The translations under genes were made by a program, and so were the position numbers. The notes beneath the pieces were generated by a model. The model was not told the origin of the DNA. It was given only the letters and a program-made list of their open reading frames with translations, and searched no databases. From Ureaplasma sp. (GTDB lineage Bacteria > Bacillota_I > Bacilli_A > Mycoplasmatales > Mycoplasmoidaceae), in the NCBI GenBank assembly GCA_020024695.1, contig JAHHTK010000013.1:1-29376 (forward strand): 29,376 bases of DNA, given 5' to 3'. The first letter of the stretch is position 1; the number at the start of each line of letters is the position of its first letter. Below, piece by piece: positions 21,496 through 29,376 of the stretch.

Positions 21496-22098
21496 TTACA
21501 TTAAACGGCTGTATCATTCAACAACGTATGCTTCGTTAACATCTGCTGGTAATTCATCACGTTCTGGTAAACGAGTAAAGATTGCAGATTTAGCATCTTC
21601 ATCAACAGTTAAGAATTGAGCTGCTGATTTAACAGTCATCTTACGTAAGTTTTCTGTTTTAGCGTTGTTTTTAATTTCAATCTTGTCACCAACTTTTAAT
21701 AAAGCTGATGGAATGTTTAATTTTTGACCATTAACTAAAACGTGGTTGTGTGAAACTAATTGACGAGCTGCTTTACGTGTTGGAGCTAATCCTGCACGGA
21801 ATACTAAAGAGTCTAAACGACTTTCAAGAGTTTGTAATAAGTTTAATGTTAAAATACCGTGTTTGTGTTGAGCAACTTTGAATAAACGACGGAATTGACG
21901 GTCGTTTAATCCGTATAAGAACATTAATTTTTGTTTTTCTTGTAATTGTTGTCCATAGTTGCTTAATTTAGTTCTGTTAGCACCATGAACACCTGGTTTT
22001 GTAGTACGTGCTTTGTTTTTGGTAAATTCTTTATTGTTTTCTAATAAAGAGAAACCTAAACGACGTGAACGTTTAAATGTACTTCCTAAGTGACGCAT
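21496..22098 (-). CDS. rpsD: 30S ribosomal protein S4
   Basis: This is a 200-residue protein recognised from conserved S4 segments: RRLGFSLLENNKEF, KPGVHG, YGLNDRQFRRLF, LLQTLESRLDSLVFRAGLAPTR with the S4 RNA-binding domain RQLVSHNHVLVNG, and the C-terminal LPERDELP. No Cys zinc knuckle is present at the N-terminus. It binds 16S rRNA early in small-subunit assembly. The start at MRHLG is the usual bacterial S4 start minus a few residues; an upstream in-frame extension exists but lacks conservation. TGA encodes Trp in the final EWYSRLM. It has its own promoter and terminator. Confidence 0.97.
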
Positions 22099-22256
22099 TT
22101 TGTTTTCCTTATAAAATATATATATTTCAACAAAAAGAACCAACTCTATTCTTCTATCATTAATTTAAGCTTTTCACAAAATAATTAACAGCATTGCTAC
22201 TGGGCACCCTAATATGGATTAATGGCTTAAAAAATATGTTGATTTGCTGTTTGTTC
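22099..22256 (-). promoter_or_regulatory. Long leader of rpsD
   Basis: About 155 bases separate the -10 box from the ATG, far more than needed for translation. S4 autoregulates through mRNA leaders in several bacteria, so this may be a binding site, but I do not see a fold that I can match to a known S4 leader. Confidence 0.3.
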
Positions 22257-22262
22257 TTGTTA

Positions 22263-22268
22263 ATTATA
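22263..22268 (-). promoter_or_regulatory. -10 box (TATAAT) of rpsD
   Basis: A perfect TATAAT reads on the - strand just downstream of the scpB stop codon. No terminator separates scpB from rpsD, so some rpsD mRNA may come from read-through. Confidence 0.55.
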
Positions 22269-22273
22269 CCATA

Positions 22274-23221
22274 CTATTCTTCAATTTCAGATTCATTAGT
22301 TGGTAAATCATTTAATAAACGGGGTTCAATTTTTGGTAATTGTGATAATGATTTTAAATCAAAGAGATCGTAGAATTTATTAGTGACTGAATATACAAAT
22401 GGACGGCCTGGTTCACTACTTTGACGAGCACTAATTAATTCTAAACTTAATAATTTGTCTAAAGCGGCTTTTGGATCTTTGTCCCGAATCTTTTCAATAA
22501 CACTCCGACGACATGGCTGGTTATAAGCCACAATTGCAAGAGTTTCCATAACACTTTGGCTCAATGGGTTTTTAAATTTAACGTTGATGACTTTGCCTAA
22601 AGCGTCAAAACATTTGGCCTTGGTAACAAATTTAAAGACCCTTTGATAAAGTTCAATACAAATTCCTGAAGCTTCATTTTTTCAATATTCACCAATCATT
22701 ATGGTCAATAATTTCTTAACAAATCAAGATGGTTGTTCCACAACTTTCTTTAAAGTAGCAATATCTAAGCCATCATCCCCAGCAATATATAATGCAGCTG
22801 AAATATTAGCTTTTAAATTATCAAGGTTGAGTTCATTTTCAACCACATATTCTTCAAAAGTTAACTTTGGTTGTTTTTCATCATCATCGTCTTCTAAATT
22901 GGCTACATTGTCACTAGTTTCATCAATCATGGATTGAACTTCCATGTCTTCAAGTGAATTATTAGCTGGTTTGGCTTTGGTAATTGGGTTGACAATTTCT
23001 TCAAAACTTGGTCTAGAACTAACTTCAACTTCAGGTTCTTGTTCACCATCAGCAACTGACACTTCAGTTTGAACACTAACACGGTTTAAAACGGCTTTTT
23101 TAGCTGGTTTAGCTTTAGGTTTATTTAATAAATCACTAAACCCTTTTAATTCTTTGACATCATCATGGAAAAATTCATCTTCCACTTCGACGTCATATCA
23201 TTCTTTTTCTTTTTCTAACAT
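22274..23221 (-). CDS. scpB: Segregation and condensation protein B
   Basis: This is a 315-residue protein. The C-terminal half is ScpB: winged-helix segments beginning LDNLKANISAALYIAGDDGLD, then LSQSVMETLAIVAYNQPCRR, KALDKLLSLELI-type helices and GRPFVYSVT. ScpB binds the kleisin ScpA in the SMC-ScpAB condensin that organises and segregates the chromosome. The first ~140 residues are an acidic, low-complexity extension (PKAKPAKK, EQEPEVEV, LEDDDDEKQ) not found in the roughly 190-residue ScpB of most bacteria. ATG at 23221 lies 8 bases after the scpA stop. TGA Trp codons occur in both halves. Confidence 0.92.
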
Positions 23222-23229
23222 AATCTTAC

Positions 23230-24042
23230 CTAACTCTTAATTTCAATTCTTTCAGCTTTGGTTTTATCAATTAATTTAAACGTAATGTCAATTTCATCAC
23301 GAACTAAAACAAATTCAATACTGCCCACTTTAATTTGATAAAGGAGTGCTAAAAACAAACCACAAAAATAATCAATGGTTTGACTATCTAAATCTAAAGT
23401 GTAAAAGTATTCTAATAGTGAAAAAACATCCCGATCTAATTGGTGAATGTAGTTCACTAAATGGTTTTGAATATCACTTTGACTTAATTCTTTGACCTTA
23501 ATATCAAAGTCTTGACTCAATTTTTTGTGTTGGAAAAGTTGTAATAAACGGGTATAGTTTTCAGCTAATTTAGCAACATCATAATTACTTTTTAATTTGT
23601 AATCACTTAGCGGCTGTTCACTAAAAACATTAAAACTCCCTTTTTCTTTTTCACACTTTAATTGGCGGTCAAAGTATTTTTGATTCAATTTAGGAACCAC
23701 ATCTTTGTACAATTTGTAGCGAATTAAACGGTTGACAATATCATCATCACTAATTGAGTTAATATCAGCGTTTAAATCAACATATTGATCATTAATATAT
23801 TTAGCTTTCATAGCCACCAATTTGGTGGAAATTAACATATATTCAGAAGCTTCGTCAAAATTCATCTTGTGAATATTTTCATCCACAAAGATTAAATAAT
23901 GGGTGGTGAGTTGTTCTAAATCAAGGTCTAAAAGATCAAGTTTATGTTTTTTGATTAAATCAAGTAAGGTGTCAAATGGTCCACTAAACGCATCGGTTTC
24001 AATGGAGTATCTAACAATTTCATCAGAACTAGAAGTATTCAT
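23230..24042 (-). CDS. scpA: Segregation and condensation protein A (kleisin)
   Basis: This is a 270-residue kleisin that bridges the SMC heads. The N-terminal FSGPFDTLLDLIKKHKLDLLDLDLEQLTTHYL and the helix with EYMLISTKLVAMKAKYI are typical of ScpA. The C-terminal winged helix (YFCGLFLALLYQIKVGSIEFVL) is present. The length is normal. It sits between plsC (7-base gap) and scpB (8-base gap), clearly one operon. It contains no in-frame TGA. Confidence 0.93.
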   Translation of the reverse strand: MNTSSSDEIVRYSIETDAFSGPFDTLLDLIKKHKLDLLDLDLEQLTTHYLIFVDENIHKMNFDEASEYMLISTKLVAMKAKYINDQYVDLNADINSISDDDIVNRLIRYKLYKDVVPKLNQKYFDRQLKCEKEKGSFNVFSEQPLSDYKLKSNYDVAKLAENYTRLLQLFQHKKLSQDFDIKVKELSQSDIQNHLVNYIHQLDRDVFSLLEYFYTLDLDSQTIDYFCGLFLALLYQIKVGSIEFVLVRDEIDITFKLIDKTKAERIEIKS

Positions 24043-24049
24043 AACAATC

Positions 24050-24892
24050 TTATTTCTTTATCGTTGGACGGGTTTCTTTAATTTCAGCTTGCGTTAAATC
24101 TTTGTGTTTTTTCTTTAATTGGAAATAACGGTTTTGCATTTGTTCTTGCAAGTTTTTCACAAAGATATCATCGTTAATAATGGTAAACTCTTTAGCTTGA
24201 ATGCCTGGTTCAAAAAAGACATCCACGGTTTTGTCTTTTGGAGCTTCACTAGCCACTCCATTATGAGTTTTATCTTTGGAACAATCTTTTTGACCATCGG
24301 TATTATAAATCACCACGGGTTGAATTTCACATCAGGTTTTATACGCTGCTTTAAAAGCTCCTTTTTGGAATTCACCAAAATTATCACCAGCAATCCGAGT
24401 GCCTTCTGGGAAAATAACCACATTGTGTTTGTAATCTTTTAAGTGAGCAATTTGTTCATTTAAACAACGGAGAGCATCCCGTGGATTGCTCCGATCTAAA
24501 TAGATAGTATCAATTAAATCAAGTGCTGGACCAATCTTACTTTCTTGTAATTCTTTTTTAGCCACAAACACAAACTTTGGTAATTGTGGATATTCCATTA
24601 ACACACGTAACATTACTAATGGGTCATAATTGGATTTATGATTAGCAACATATAACATGGGTTTAGCAGGTAGATTTGGACGACCAACCTTTTGAACTTT
24701 AATCCCTTTACAGTATAAATAAAGTTTGACTAATTTATTAACTTTATTAAAACGTTCATCGGCAGTGTAATAATCAGGGGTCTTTTTATAATTTTTAGCT
24801 GCCATCTTAACGTTTAAGAAGCGAAAGCCTAAACCAATATAAGCTCATGGTAAGGCAAAAAATCTTGCTATTTTATCTCTGGTATGACTCAT
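24050..24892 (-). CDS. plsC: 1-acyl-sn-glycerol-3-phosphate acyltransferase
   Basis: This is a 280-residue membrane-associated enzyme that acylates lysophosphatidate to phosphatidate. The NHKSNYD motif (His85, Asp90) and FPEGTR (161-166) are the family's catalytic and binding blocks. I extended the start to ATG at 24892 (MSHTRDK), because the frame is open through one TGA Trp, an AAAGGA box lies nine bases upstream, and the added stretch contributes a hydrophobic N-terminal helix (about residues 9-27) expected of PlsC. The C-terminal ~60 residues are charged and less conserved. It is the first gene of the plsC-scpA-scpB operon. Confidence 0.93.
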
Positions 24893-24966
24893 ACTAATGT
24901 CCTTTAAAGTGATGCTTTTATTAAGTACCTATATTCATTATTTTATAGGTTTTGAATTTTTTTATA

Positions 24967-25022
24967 AAATAAAAAGACTATCAAAAGCCGATTTTTTAGG
25001 TTATTCAGCTTTTTTATAGTCT
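24967..25022 (-). terminator. Terminator of the gmk-rlmN-rsgA operon
   Basis: agactat/atagtct with inner aaaagc/gctttt forms a long hairpin. On the - strand it runs into TTTTTATTTT, right after the rsgA stop. Confidence 0.7.
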
Positions 25023-25028
25023 GCAAGC

Positions 25029-25907
25029 CTATTTTTTCAGGTTTTTAGCCTCATTTAATAAGACTAAATAGTTTTGGTAACGGGTTGGGCTAATTTGATG
25101 GTCAGATAGAGCTTGTAAAACCCGACAATCCTTAGCATTAGGGGTATGTAAACAGTTATCAAATTTACATAATGGGGCGTAGTGATAAAAATCATGATAG
25201 GCACGAGCCAACTGTTCAGGTTTTAAATCTAAGTCTAAGGTGGCAAACCCTGGAGTATCCACTAAAAACCCACCTAAAAATGGTAATAACACACTTGAGG
25301 TGGTGGTGTGTTTCCCACGGTTTAAACTCATCGAAATTGCTTGCGTTCTTAATTGAAACTCAGGGTTCAATTTGTTAATTAAAGTGGATTTACCAACCCC
25401 AGAATTTCCAATAAAACAAATGGTATGGCCTAAAAAGTCATCTCTTAATTGTTGCAAATCAGCTTCTTTATTCACATCAAAAACTAAATACCCATCGTGA
25501 ACATAACTGTCAAAAACAGATTGATAAACTTGAGCTTGTTTTTGGTCAACAATTAAATCCGTTTTGCTAAAAGCAATCCCGACTTGAGGACAATAATATT
25601 CATAATAAGCTAAATACTTATCTAACATCAACTGATTAAACTCAGGTTGGGTTCATGAAATCACTAAGATAACTAAATCAAGATTAGCAAGCTTGGGACG
25701 TTTAATTTCACAACTTCTATCTCAAACCTGCGTAATTAAATATTGATCATCTTTTAAATTAACTTCAACATTATCGCCCACCATTGGCTTCTTTTCTTTT
25801 TTATCGTGTCTAAAGATGCCTAATGGTTTGGCAACCACCGTTTGTTGACTATCAGTTAAATAAACATAATAGTTGCCACTCACAATTTGTAAGATTTTGG
25901 CTTGCAT
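25029..25907 (-). CDS. rsgA: Ribosome small-subunit-dependent GTPase A
   Basis: This is a 292-residue circularly permuted GTPase that acts late in 30S maturation. An N-terminal OB fold (about 1-65) is followed by the permuted GTPase, with G4 SKTD at 114-117 before G1 GNSGVGKST at 167-175 and then G3 DTPG. The C-terminal zinc knuckle is LCKFDNCLHTPNAKDC. Start and frame include one TGA Trp (VWDRS) and another (SWTQPE). Its ATG overlaps the rlmN stop by one base (TAATG), so translation is probably coupled. Confidence 0.95.
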
Positions 25908-26947
25908 TATTTAATGTTCCTTGATCTTAATTGGCCACAAGCAGCATCAATATCAGTTCCTTTTTCTTGTCTAGTGGTGCAAGTAATACCTAAACTAGTT
26001 AAAAGAACCGCAAATTCTTTGACGCTCTTGGAACGTTGAAAATCATTTTCATCAACAGGGTTATAAGGAATTAAATTGACATAACATAACTTGTCTTTTA
26101 ATAATTTTGCTAACTGACGGGCGTGTTCAGGTTGGTCATTAACCCCTTTTAACATAATGTATTCAAAGGTCACTCTTCGGTTAGTAAACGCAATGTATTC
26201 ATCAATCTTATCCATTAACGCGTTTAATGGAAAAGCACGGTTGATTGGCATAATTTGGCTGCGTAATTCATCATTGGGAGTGTGTAAAGAAATTGCTAAC
26301 CCAACTTGAGGTTGTAAATGGGCAAACTCCATAATCTTGGGAACAATCCCACAAGTAGAAACTGTAACTTTACGAGATCCAATTCCAAATCCATAATCGT
26401 TTTTAATAATATCTAAGAACCGTGACACATTTTCTAAATTGTCTAAAGGTTCACCAATTCCCATTACAACGATGTTAGTAATTCTTTCACCAGGATATTT
26501 TTCATCCAAATAGGCCTGAACACTCATCACTTGTTGGACAATTTCACCTGCTTCTAAGTTTCTTTTTTTCTTTAATAAGCCTGAAGCACAGAACTTACAA
26601 CCCATGTTACAACCAACTTGACTAGTTACACAAATTGATCATCCATAACTAAATTTCATTAATACTGATTCAATTTTGTTCCCATCATTTAATTCAAATA
26701 AGAACTTAGCTGTATCATCTTTTTTATCAGTTAATAAAATTGAAGTTTTTAATAATTCACAACTAAAAGTATCATTTAATCACGCTAAATTGACCTTTGA
26801 AATATTTGTCATTTGATTAAATTGGTGCACTCTTTTTTTATAAATTCATTCAAAGATTTGGGTGGCAACAAACGGTTTTAATTGGTGGTCAATGGCTAAT
26901 TGTTTTAATTGATCTAAGGTATAGTTAAAAATATTTAATTTAGCCAT
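25907..26947 (-). CDS. rlmN: Dual-specificity 23S rRNA/tRNA adenine-2 methyltransferase
   Basis: This is a 346-residue radical-SAM enzyme that makes m2A2503 in 23S rRNA and m2A37 in some tRNAs. The 4Fe-4S cluster ligands Cys113, Cys117 and Cys120 are in VGCNMGCKFC. Further family blocks are GIGEPLDN, VTVSTCGIVP, ISLHTPND and YIMLKGVNDQ. The C-terminal Cys337 in DAACGQL matches the catalytic methylated Cys. The start at 26947 lies inside the end of gmk (8-base overlap), which implies coupling. Because the reaction yields m2A, the gene may affect sensitivity to peptidyl-transferase antibiotics. Confidence 0.95.
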
Positions 26948-27515
26948 GGATTGCTTCCTTAATAATTTGTTTAATTTCATCAATGGCAGTCATTAAATCG
27001 TCATTAATTACCACGTGTTGGTATTTGTCTTGAATACTTAATTCATATTCAGCTTGTTTGATTCTCGAAGCCACTTGTTGGTCAGTTTCAGTGTTTCTTT
27101 CAATAAGCCGTTGTTTTAAAATTGCTAAGCTTGGTGGGGCAATAAAAATTGATAAAAGATTTTCATCTTTCAATTTTTCTAACACTTGAATGGCTCCTTG
27201 CACTTCAATTTCTAATAAGGCGTTTTGGCCGTTATCAGTAATCCGTTTTAATTCACTTTTTAAGGTTCCATAGGAGTTGGAACAAAATGTTGCGTGTTCA
27301 ACAAAGTCATCATTATCAACATGGGCTTGAAATTCTTGGGCGGTCGCAAAATAATAGTCCACTCCGTGCACTTCCCCTTCCCGTGGTTTACGGGTTGTCA
27401 TTGAAATTGAATAAGCTAAATTTAAAGCTTGGTCGTCCATTAATTGACTAATAATGGTGTGTTTCCCAACGCCACTTGGGCCACTAATGATAATAATTTT
27501 TCCTTTGGTTACCAT
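26940..27515 (-). CDS. gmk: Guanylate kinase
   Basis: This is a 191-residue kinase that phosphorylates GMP to GDP. The P-loop is SGPSGVGKHT at 11-20; His19 replaces the Gly common in other GMP kinases. The GMP-binding segment has MTTRKPREGEVHGVDYYF, and SNSYGT follows. It is the first gene of gmk-rlmN-rsgA. I recall phosphatase and kinase genes (prpC, prkC) between gmk and rsgA in M. genitalium; here rlmN takes that place. Confidence 0.96.
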   Translation of the reverse strand: MVTKGKIIIISGPSGVGKHTIISQLMDDQALNLAYSISMTTRKPREGEVHGVDYYFATAQEFQAHVDNDDFVEHATFCSNSYGTLKSELKRITDNGQNALLEIEVQGAIQVLEKLKDENLLSIFIAPPSLAILKQRLIERNTETDQQVASRIKQAEYELSIQDKYQHVVINDDLMTAIDEIKQIIKEAIHG

Positions 27516-27676
27516 AAGATACCTTTAATTTAATAAATTTCAGTTGTCGCATATCACATTGATATGTGTATTTATATATTTTAATATAGGATAAAAAAGA
27601 ATTTGAAAAGACAGGTTCAAAAACCGAAATTCTTGTTGGTTTTCCTAATTTTATGGAAAGTGTTGAAATGGTTTTT

Positions 27677-27698
27677 TATACCTTTAAAAAGGTATAAT
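27677..27698 (+). promoter_or_regulatory. Promoter -10 overlapped by a palindrome, upstream of the zinc-ribbon gene
   Basis: tatacctt-taaa-aaggtata (27677-27696) is a perfect 8-bp inverted repeat whose right arm runs into TATAAT (27693-27698). A strong AGGAGG at about 27707 follows before the ATG at 27722. The layout fits a repressor operator covering the -10 box. Confidence 0.5.
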
Positions 27699-27721
27699 AG
27701 AAGTGTAGGAGGAAATCTACT

Positions 27722-28015
27722 ATGTTATGCTCTAGCTGTAATAAACACCTTGGTGAAAAATACTATGCTATTAATGGTGATAAACACCACTACTGCTACC
27801 AATGTCACCAAAATATTATTAAAGGCATTAAAGAACAAGTCAAAGAAGCTCTTCCATTAATTGAAGAAGCAGGTCTTGATTGTAAACTTGATAACAATAG
27901 TTTAATTGTCAAAAAAGACAGTTCTATTTATGAATATGGTCTTGATTCATCAACTCTTATGAATAAAACTCCAATCCAAATCTATAAAAAAGTAAGTAAA
28001 GATATTTTAAGTTAG
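27722..28015 (+). CDS. Small zinc-ribbon protein of unknown function
   Basis: This is a 97-residue protein with no TGA codon. The N-terminal half has CSSCNKHLGEKYYAINGD followed by HHYCYQCHQN, that is C-x2-C and C-x2-C pairs plus His, resembling a single LIM-like or zinc-ribbon knuckle. The rest is a mixed-charge helical tail (KEQVKEALPLIEEAG) without further motifs. AGGAGG nine bases before ATG is the best Shine-Dalgarno in the window. It is divergent from gmk and ends in its own terminator. A regulatory or nucleic-acid-binding role is possible but I do not recognise the family. Confidence 0.75.
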   Translation: MLCSSCNKHLGEKYYAINGDKHHYCYQCHQNIIKGIKEQVKEALPLIEEAGLDCKLDNNSLIVKKDSSIYEYGLDSSTLMNKTPIQIYKKVSKDILS

Positions 28016-28031
28016 AAGAACTTTCTAACCG

Positions 28032-28057
28032 ATGCAGGTGAACACCTGCATTTTTTT
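28032..28057 (+). terminator. Rho-independent terminator after the zinc-ribbon gene
   Basis: atgcaggt pairs with acctgcat and is followed by TTTTTTT. Confidence 0.9.
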
Positions 28058-28125
28058 ATTGGTTAAAAGATTTTGCAAAGTGAATACTGTTGCATCATCA
28101 CCTTATTTGATATAAAATATTAACG

Positions 28126-28225
28126 TTTTATTTAAAGGATTTGTGTAGGCTTTTATTTGTTACTTTGGCTAGCACGATCACATTTATCAAGGCTTCCTTA
28201 GAACTAAGGAGGCCTTTTATTTTTG
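28126..28225 (+). ncRNA. Candidate small RNA with its own promoter and terminator
   Basis: A promoter-like TTGCAT (28090-28095), 17 bases, TAAAAT (28113-28118) precedes about 100 bases ending in an 11-bp hairpin (ggcttccttag with ctaaggaggcc, 28191-28214) and TTTTATTTTT. No convincing gene lies between. The family is not recognised. The rest of the 540-base gap up to 28555 is AT-rich with no gene that I can support. Confidence 0.35.
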
Positions 28226-28555
28226 CAAGTTGGCTAAAATCCTATAAATTTTATTTATCTATGGCATTAATTGTCTATTGTATTTTATTACCAGTTTATT
28301 TATCTTTTATCAAAATCAACAAAAGATTGGGTTTGATTGCCTTTAAATAATCTTATTATTTAAAATAAACAAAATTTCTTTAATTTAATAAGCATTTTTT
28401 ATTGCATCATATAAAATAAAATTATCAATCCCAACACTGAAATAAATTGTTATATTAAGAAAAAATATATAAAGTTTGGAAATGATTTTTGAGATTCTCT
28501 TAAAAATACTTATTACATGTAAATATGGGATTAATTAAAAATATAAGGAGTAATT

Positions 28556-29376
28556 ATGCTTAAACGTAATAAAATCTTGGTTTCTGTATTAAGTTGTGTT
28601 TCAGCCGTGACCATTGCTGCTATTCCTGTCACTATTGCCCTCGTTGATCAAAAGCAAGCTAGTCCCGTCTCGCAAAAGAGATTAATGACGGAACAAGATT
28701 GAGAAAACGAGCAACCCTTTGAGTTTTAAGGGAGATGCTATTTAAAATTAGAAGATGCTCTACTCTACTATATGAAAGAGCATGGTGGCATTAATATGCA
28801 ACAATTTATTGGTGAACTGAAAAATATTAATGCAAACGATGCGATTGACATTCATAGTCCGTATTTTAAAGAATACAATCTTGACAATATGGAATATGCT
28901 TACAAAAATGCTTATGGAGTCTTTACCACCGATCACGATGCTGCTCTAAGAACCTACATCAAGCGTTCTAATTTAGTTCAATATTATTATGATTACAAAG
29001 GAAATTACTTTCTTGATGAAAGAGATGCATTGCGAAGCATGAACAGCTTCTCATCATTTGGAATTCCTTATTATGATGTAATTGATATTAATAACCACCA
29101 CGTTAAAATTAATCCGACTAACAAAAAAGACCAATTAAGATTAAAAAGAATTGCCTTAACAAGCATTGCTGAAGGTAAAAACCAAGGCTTTGATAACCGC
29201 TTTGATTTTAAAATAATAAAAAATACTAACAATCAATTTGATTACTCTGGTATTTATCAAACAAAATCATTCCAACAAACTAGTTTAAATAAATTAGTAT
29301 ATAGCATTATGATGGAACTATCTAACCGAATCATGGATTCAGTTAAACAAGAATTAGAACAAGGTAATTATTTACA
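28556..29376 (+). pseudogene. Membrane-anchored surface protein interrupted by an in-frame TAA (3' end outside window)
   Basis: ATG at 28556, after AAGGAG, starts MLKRNKILVSVL with a hydrophobic anchor (about residues 7-30). The frame meets TAA at 28727-28729 after 57 codons, then stays open in the same frame to the window end (more than 210 codons). The stop falls inside a repeat-like motif: FEF-stop-GRCYLKLEDALLYY before the break compares with YDYKGNYFLDERDALRSM downstream, where the stop aligns with Lys. One base change (AAA to TAA) would explain it. The product family is not recognised. It may instead be a short upstream ORF plus a separate gene, or a strain-level off state. Confidence 0.6.

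Noticed and set aside
28141..28350. A 69-codon hydrophobic + ORF starting with TTG
   Set aside because: The AAAGGA box is too close to the TTG, the ORF runs through a strong terminator hairpin, and codon use (AGG AGG) is unlike neighbouring genes.
1..29376. tRNA, rRNA, insertion-sequence or phage genes
   Set aside because: I looked in the intergenic regions and among the reading frames and found no cloverleaf, rRNA segment, transposase or integrase. The DPPYSPRQ module is phage-like but is part of the R-M gene.

Overview
The window is AT-rich mollicute DNA (a Mycoplasma-type organism). Almost every long gene stays open only if TGA is read as tryptophan, so the coding regions given here ignore TGA as a stop. 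Many surface lipoproteins carry a [LVI]-x-S-C lipobox, genes are short and tightly packed, and the housekeeping genes have the small sizes usual in mollicutes. The order plsC-scpA-scpB is one I recall from the Mycoplasma genitalium/pneumoniae lineage. That is a hint, not a species call.

Region 1 (1-11700, + strand) is a surface-lipoprotein array. It holds three tandem DUF885-type lipoproteins (the first cut by the window edge), each with its own look-alike terminator, then an endonuclease/exonuclease/phosphatase-family lipoprotein and a three-module lipoprotein of unknown function. DUF885 copies 1 and 2 share two long stretches with no nucleotide differences, which points to recent gene conversion.

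Region 2 (11850-21300) is an accessory island. It contains (a) an MvaI/BcnI-type restriction endonuclease convergent with a 733-residue methyltransferase that combines a helix-turn-helix and two methyltransferase-like modules; (b) an intergenic stretch unusually rich in inverted repeats; (c) a surface-anchored DUF31 serine protease, the family of the mycoplasma immunoglobulin protease MIP; (d) a complete HhaI-like (GCGC) restriction-modification pair arranged tail to tail; and (e) a lipoprotein with an IdeS/Mac cysteine-protease domain that retains the Lys, Cys, His and Asp active-site residues known from IdeS. Two protease families linked to antibody cleavage therefore lie within 6 kb of each other, separated by the HhaI-like system.

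Region 3 (21440-27515, - strand) is core housekeeping: rpsD with a long leader, the plsC-scpA-scpB operon and the gmk-rlmN-rsgA operon.

Region 4 (27600-29376, + strand) has a small zinc-ribbon protein under a palindrome-overlapped promoter, a possible small RNA ending in a strong terminator, and the start of a membrane-anchored surface protein interrupted by an in-frame TAA. No tRNA, rRNA, insertion sequence or CRISPR array was recognised.
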